From: SAR202 cluster bacterium
GTDB lineage: Bacteria > Chloroflexota > Dehalococcoidia > Lucifugimonadales > VGZY01
Length of the DNA stretch: 33,802 nucleotides
Direction: 5' to 3'
Assembly: GCA_016872355.1 (NCBI GenBank)
Contig: VGZY01000001.1
Span: 1 to 33,802, forward strand
Shown: one piece after another, positions 31,187-33,802 of the stretch
How the letters are laid out: each line of letters opens with the position of its first letter
Numbering within the stretch: position 1 is the stretch's first letter
The notes under the pieces: model-generated
Seen by the model: only the letters and a program-made list of their open reading frames with translations
Told to the model about the DNA's origin: nothing
The model's database searches: none
Program-made: the position numbers and the translations under genes

Positions 31187-31543
31187 TTGACGACAACGAC
31201 CGAGCCGCGAAAGCCATTGACGATCTCCATATCTCCGGACGCCGCCGAGCATGTCCGGAAGTTTGCAGCGCAGTCCGGGAAGCCGAACGCCAGCCTGCGC
31301 GTGGGTGTGAAAGGGGGAGGATGCTCCGGCCTGACGTACGTCCTCGACCTTGTTGAAGCCCCGAACGAGAATGACAAGGTGATCGAGGACCACGGCCTGA
31401 AGCTGTATGTGGACAAGAAGTCCTACGTCTTCCTGGCCGGCACAATACTCGAATACTCGGGCGGGCTAAACGGCAAGGGGTTTGTATTCAACAACCCCAA
31501 CGCAAAGACGACTTGTGGATGCGGGACTTCCTTCGGCGTCTAG
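31187..31543 (+). CDS. IscA/ErpA/SufA-type iron-sulfur cluster carrier
   Basis: 118 residues. TTG 31187 is preferred over GTG 31166 because GGAGG (31176-31180) lies 6 nt before it. The A-type carrier cysteines are present: C46 in VKGGGCSGLTY and C110/C112 in TTCGCGTSF. The GFVFNNPNA segment is typical. The protein receives Fe-S clusters and passes them to apo-enzymes in the cytoplasm. It is followed by a strong terminator and then by a YgfZ/GcvT-like gene, whose family also supports Fe-S enzymes, so the two fit functionally. Confidence 0.95.
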   Translation: MTTTTEPRKPLTISISPDAAEHVRKFAAQSGKPNASLRVGVKGGGCSGLTYVLDLVEAPNENDKVIEDHGLKLYVDKKSYVFLAGTILEYSGGLNGKGFVFNNPNAKTTCGCGTSFGV

Positions 31544-31568
31544 CCTTGCTCGATTCCTAAAGTCCCAT

Positions 31569-31602
31569 CGCCGCCCCTGAAATATGGGGCGGCGCTTTTT
31601 TT
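31569..31602 (+). terminator. Rho-independent terminator
   Basis: CGCCGCCCC (31569-31577) pairs perfectly with GGGGCGGCG (31586-31594) around an 8-nt loop, followed by C and seven T. It ends the Fe-S carrier transcript. Confidence 0.95.
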
Positions 31603-31630
31603 GAATAGTGAATAGTGAATTATGAATAGT
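31603..31630 (+). repeat. 7-bp tandem repeat over a start codon
   Basis: Four consecutive 7-mers, GAATAGT, GAATAGT, GAATTAT and GAATAGT, run from 31603 to 31630. The ATG of the next gene (31622-31624) lies within the repeat, and no Shine-Dalgarno sequence is present in front of it. Confidence 0.75.
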
Positions 31631-32626
31631 GAGTTGAAGACGGAAAACACGTCGGCTGAGCAACACGGGGCGCTGAAGTCCGGGGTGGCGCTGGTGGACA
31701 GGTCCGCCCTGGGAAGGCTTGCCGTGAAGGGCAAGGACGCCCTGGACCTGCTCAGCAGGCTGTCCACCAACGCGCTGCTTGACCTTGCGCCCGGCAGAGG
31801 GATGCAGACCGTCCTCACCTCCAACAAGGGCCGCATAGTGGACGTCCTGACCGTGCTGCGCCAGGACGACCGCCTGCTGGTCCTCACATCCCCGGCAACG
31901 CGGCAAAAGGTCGCTGAGTGGATGGACTTCTACACCTTCACCGAGGACGTTGCGGTCAAGGACGTGACTCTGGACACCGCGATGCTCTCGCTATCGGGAC
32001 CCAGGGCAGGCGAAGTGCTGGACGCCATGTCCTGCATGTCCGCCTCGGCGCTCGCGCCCTACGAGCACGTTTACACCGGGCTCGGAGATGTGGAGGCGAT
32101 GGTCGCCCGCACCGACTTCACCGGCCTGCCGGGGTTTGACATCATTGCGCCCGCCGCACATGCGGAGGCGCTCCGGAACACCCTGCTATCCGCTGGGGAA
32201 CCGCTCGGCATCGCCGCTGCGACCCAGGAGGCAGTGGAGATCGTGCGCATTGAGCGCGGCGTCCCGGCGTACGGCAAGGAGCTGGGCGAGGACTACAACC
32301 CCCTCGAGGCCGGGCTGATAGGCCTGGTGAGCTTCACAAAGGGCTGCTACATCGGCCAGGAGGTCGTCACCCGGCTCAACACCTACCAGAAAGTCCAGAA
32401 GCAGCTTGTCGCACTGCGATGGGACGGCGCTGCGGACGTTCAGGCGGGCGCGCCGCTGATGATGGACGGGAAGAAGGCGGGTGTGGTCACGTCGGCGGCA
32501 AGGCTGCCGGGCAGTGGGACGGGAATCGGGCTGGGGTACGTGCGGAAAGCACAGGCTGAGGCGGGGACGAAGCTGGAGGGGCCGGGAGGGGCGGCGGTGG
32601 AGGTGATCTCAAGTTTTCGGCAATAA
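31622..32626 (+). CDS. ygfZ: YgfZ/GcvT-like folate-binding protein
   Basis: 334 residues from ATG 31622. The family signature KGCYIGQEVVTRL is present at about residues 239-251 (Cys ~241), with GVALVDRSALGRLAVKGKDA and VLTSNKGRIVDVLTVL in the N-terminal GcvT-like part and the C-terminal barrel at the end (GYVRKAQAEAGTKLEG). YgfZ proteins bind tetrahydrofolate and help assemble or repair certain Fe-S enzymes. The position just behind an IscA-type carrier agrees with this, though a terminator separates them. No ribosome-binding site is seen; the start lies in a 7-bp tandem repeat. An initiator further downstream is possible but would remove few conserved residues. Confidence 0.9.
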   Translation: MNSELKTENTSAEQHGALKSGVALVDRSALGRLAVKGKDALDLLSRLSTNALLDLAPGRGMQTVLTSNKGRIVDVLTVLRQDDRLLVLTSPATRQKVAEWMDFYTFTEDVAVKDVTLDTAMLSLSGPRAGEVLDAMSCMSASALAPYEHVYTGLGDVEAMVARTDFTGLPGFDIIAPAAHAEALRNTLLSAGEPLGIAAATQEAVEIVRIERGVPAYGKELGEDYNPLEAGLIGLVSFTKGCYIGQEVVTRLNTYQKVQKQLVALRWDGAADVQAGAPLMMDGKKAGVVTSAARLPGSGTGIGLGYVRKAQAEAGTKLEGPGGAAVEVISSFRQ

Positions 32627-32627
32627 G

Positions 32628-32636
32628 TGTTAGAAT
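32628..32636 (+). promoter_or_regulatory. Extended -10 promoter candidate
   Basis: TGTTAGAAT is an extended -10 element (TGn plus TAGAAT) right after the ygfZ-type stop and about 30 nt before the GTG of the small-protein pair. No clear -35 is seen. Confidence 0.45.
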
Positions 32637-32665
32637 GAGGCACCAACAAGTCGTGTGGAGATCGG

Positions 32666-32908
32666 GTGCACTTCGAGATTGTGGGTCCGATTGAAGATAT
32701 TGAGACCTTTGCAACAGGCAGGGATATACGCGAGCTCCAGAGACTCAGGCGTGTCTACGGCAGAGCGAGGTGGCGCAAACGCAAGGGAGTCGCGAACGTT
32801 TGTTTGCCGAGTGGCTCGATTGTAAAGGCGGAGCTTCACTGGTACGAGGCGGCCGGCATAGGACGTAAAGAATTCAATATCAAGAGGTATTTCGGGAGGC
32901 AGGTATGA
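32666..32908 (+). CDS. Conserved small basic protein, first of a two-gene cassette
   Basis: 80 residues, GTG start 5 nt after GGAG (32657-32660). It reads MHFEIVGPIEDIETFATGRD, then a strongly basic helix (RRVYGRARWRKRKG), and ends ELHWYEAAGIGRKEFNIKRY. I recall similar unnamed proteins in cyanobacteria and Chloroflexota, always short and next to a partner like the one downstream. The basic middle suggests contact with nucleic acid. Its stop overlaps the next start (ATGA at 32905-32908). A toxin-antitoxin role is possible but unproven. Confidence 0.7.
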   Translation: MHFEIVGPIEDIETFATGRDIRELQRLRRVYGRARWRKRKGVANVCLPSGSIVKAELHWYEAAGIGRKEFNIKRYFGRQV

Positions 32909-33132
32909 TCACGGGACTGGCCGGCCTGGCCGTTTGCATCAGAAACGACGGTTACTCCGCGTCGCTTGAGCGATTCAAGATTTACAAAGCGATCGAAGAC
33001 ACTGTGGCCAAACAGGAAGGCATGCTTCGCATCATCGACGAGTCCGGAGAGGACTACCTGTACCCTGAGTCGTACTTTGTGTTCGCAAACTTGCCGGAAG
33101 CTGTTGAGAAGGCTGTCCTCGAGGCCGCGTGA
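32905..33132 (+). CDS. Conserved small acidic protein, second of the cassette
   Basis: 75 residues, coupled to the previous gene by the ATGA overlap. It reads MITGLAGLAVCIRNDGYSAS, then LERFKIYKAIEDT, RIIDESGEDYLYPESYFVFA and NLPEAVEKAVLEAA. The core CIRNDGY...DESGEDYLYP...F is, from memory, a recurring pattern in short unnamed bacterial proteins. It is acidic where its partner is basic, which fits a pair that binds each other. Confidence 0.7.
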   Translation: MITGLAGLAVCIRNDGYSASLERFKIYKAIEDTVAKQEGMLRIIDESGEDYLYPESYFVFANLPEAVEKAVLEAA

Positions 33133-33190
33133 ATCCGGCCACATTATCAGTATCTGGCGAGCGCCTGCGATTTCTTCGGATAATCGCTCC

Positions 33191-33802
<612 letters not shown>

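Overview
The window looks like a chromosomal segment of a GC-rich, probably uncultured bacterium. My best guess is Chloroflexota of the Dehalococcoidia/SAR202 kind. This is inferred from the overall gene style (TIM-barrel glycosidase-like proteins, a DapA-family paralogue, metallo-beta-lactamase-fold hydrolases, secreted subtilases with a P-S-A-S-x-W / membrane / Arg-rich C-terminus, and a conserved pair of tiny proteins). No marker gene fixes the taxonomy.

Layout. 1-473 holds no gene I can support. 474-9295 is a plus-strand metabolic stretch: a GH-like TIM-barrel protein; a beta-CASP metallo-hydrolase with a frameshifted C-terminus; a BrnT/BrnA toxin-antitoxin pair with a promoter-embedded operator; a DapA-family aldolase/lyase; two tandem copies of a metallo-beta-lactamase-fold hydrolase (one truncated, one split by a stop); a second TIM-barrel protein; and two proteins I do not recognise. 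9288-11202 is on the minus strand: a DUF4242-like small protein, an ArsR/SRPBCC regulator-effector operon, and a frameshifted comF. A tRNA-Pro(TGG) lies at 11446-11522. 11701-20603 carries three consecutive secreted subtilisin-like proteases; the third ends in seven Calx-beta repeats. 20758-24096 holds a divergent pair, an RNase II/R-family exonuclease (minus) and an M42-type aminopeptidase (plus). These are followed by a tiny zinc-ribbon-like protein and an aldehyde dehydrogenase closed by a strong terminator. 26018-31058 is visibly less GC-rich and encodes what was probably one very large secreted mosaic protein (FN3, CARDB-like, M23 peptidase, InlB-like, FN3, dockerin, TolB-type propeller), now divided into four open frames. 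31187-33802 returns to housekeeping-type genes: an IscA/ErpA-type Fe-S carrier, a YgfZ/GcvT-like protein, the conserved pair of small proteins, and the C-terminal part of a FabL-type enoyl-ACP reductase running off the end.

The most striking property of the window is the number of broken reading frames. There are four frameshifts, four isolated in-frame stops (plus one more stop behind a frameshift) and one gene without a start codon. They are concentrated in accessory and secreted genes, while rnr, the aminopeptidase, aldehyde dehydrogenase, iscA-type, ygfZ-type and fabL-type genes are intact. Two of the frameshifts sit exactly on 7-nt G or C tracts. Pseudogenisation, homopolymer phase variation and consensus errors are all possible, and the sequence alone cannot separate them. 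The best candidates for new biology are the mosaic M23/dockerin/propeller protein, the subtilase cluster with its shared C-terminal sorting-like signal, and the two-gene small-protein cassette at 32666-33132.
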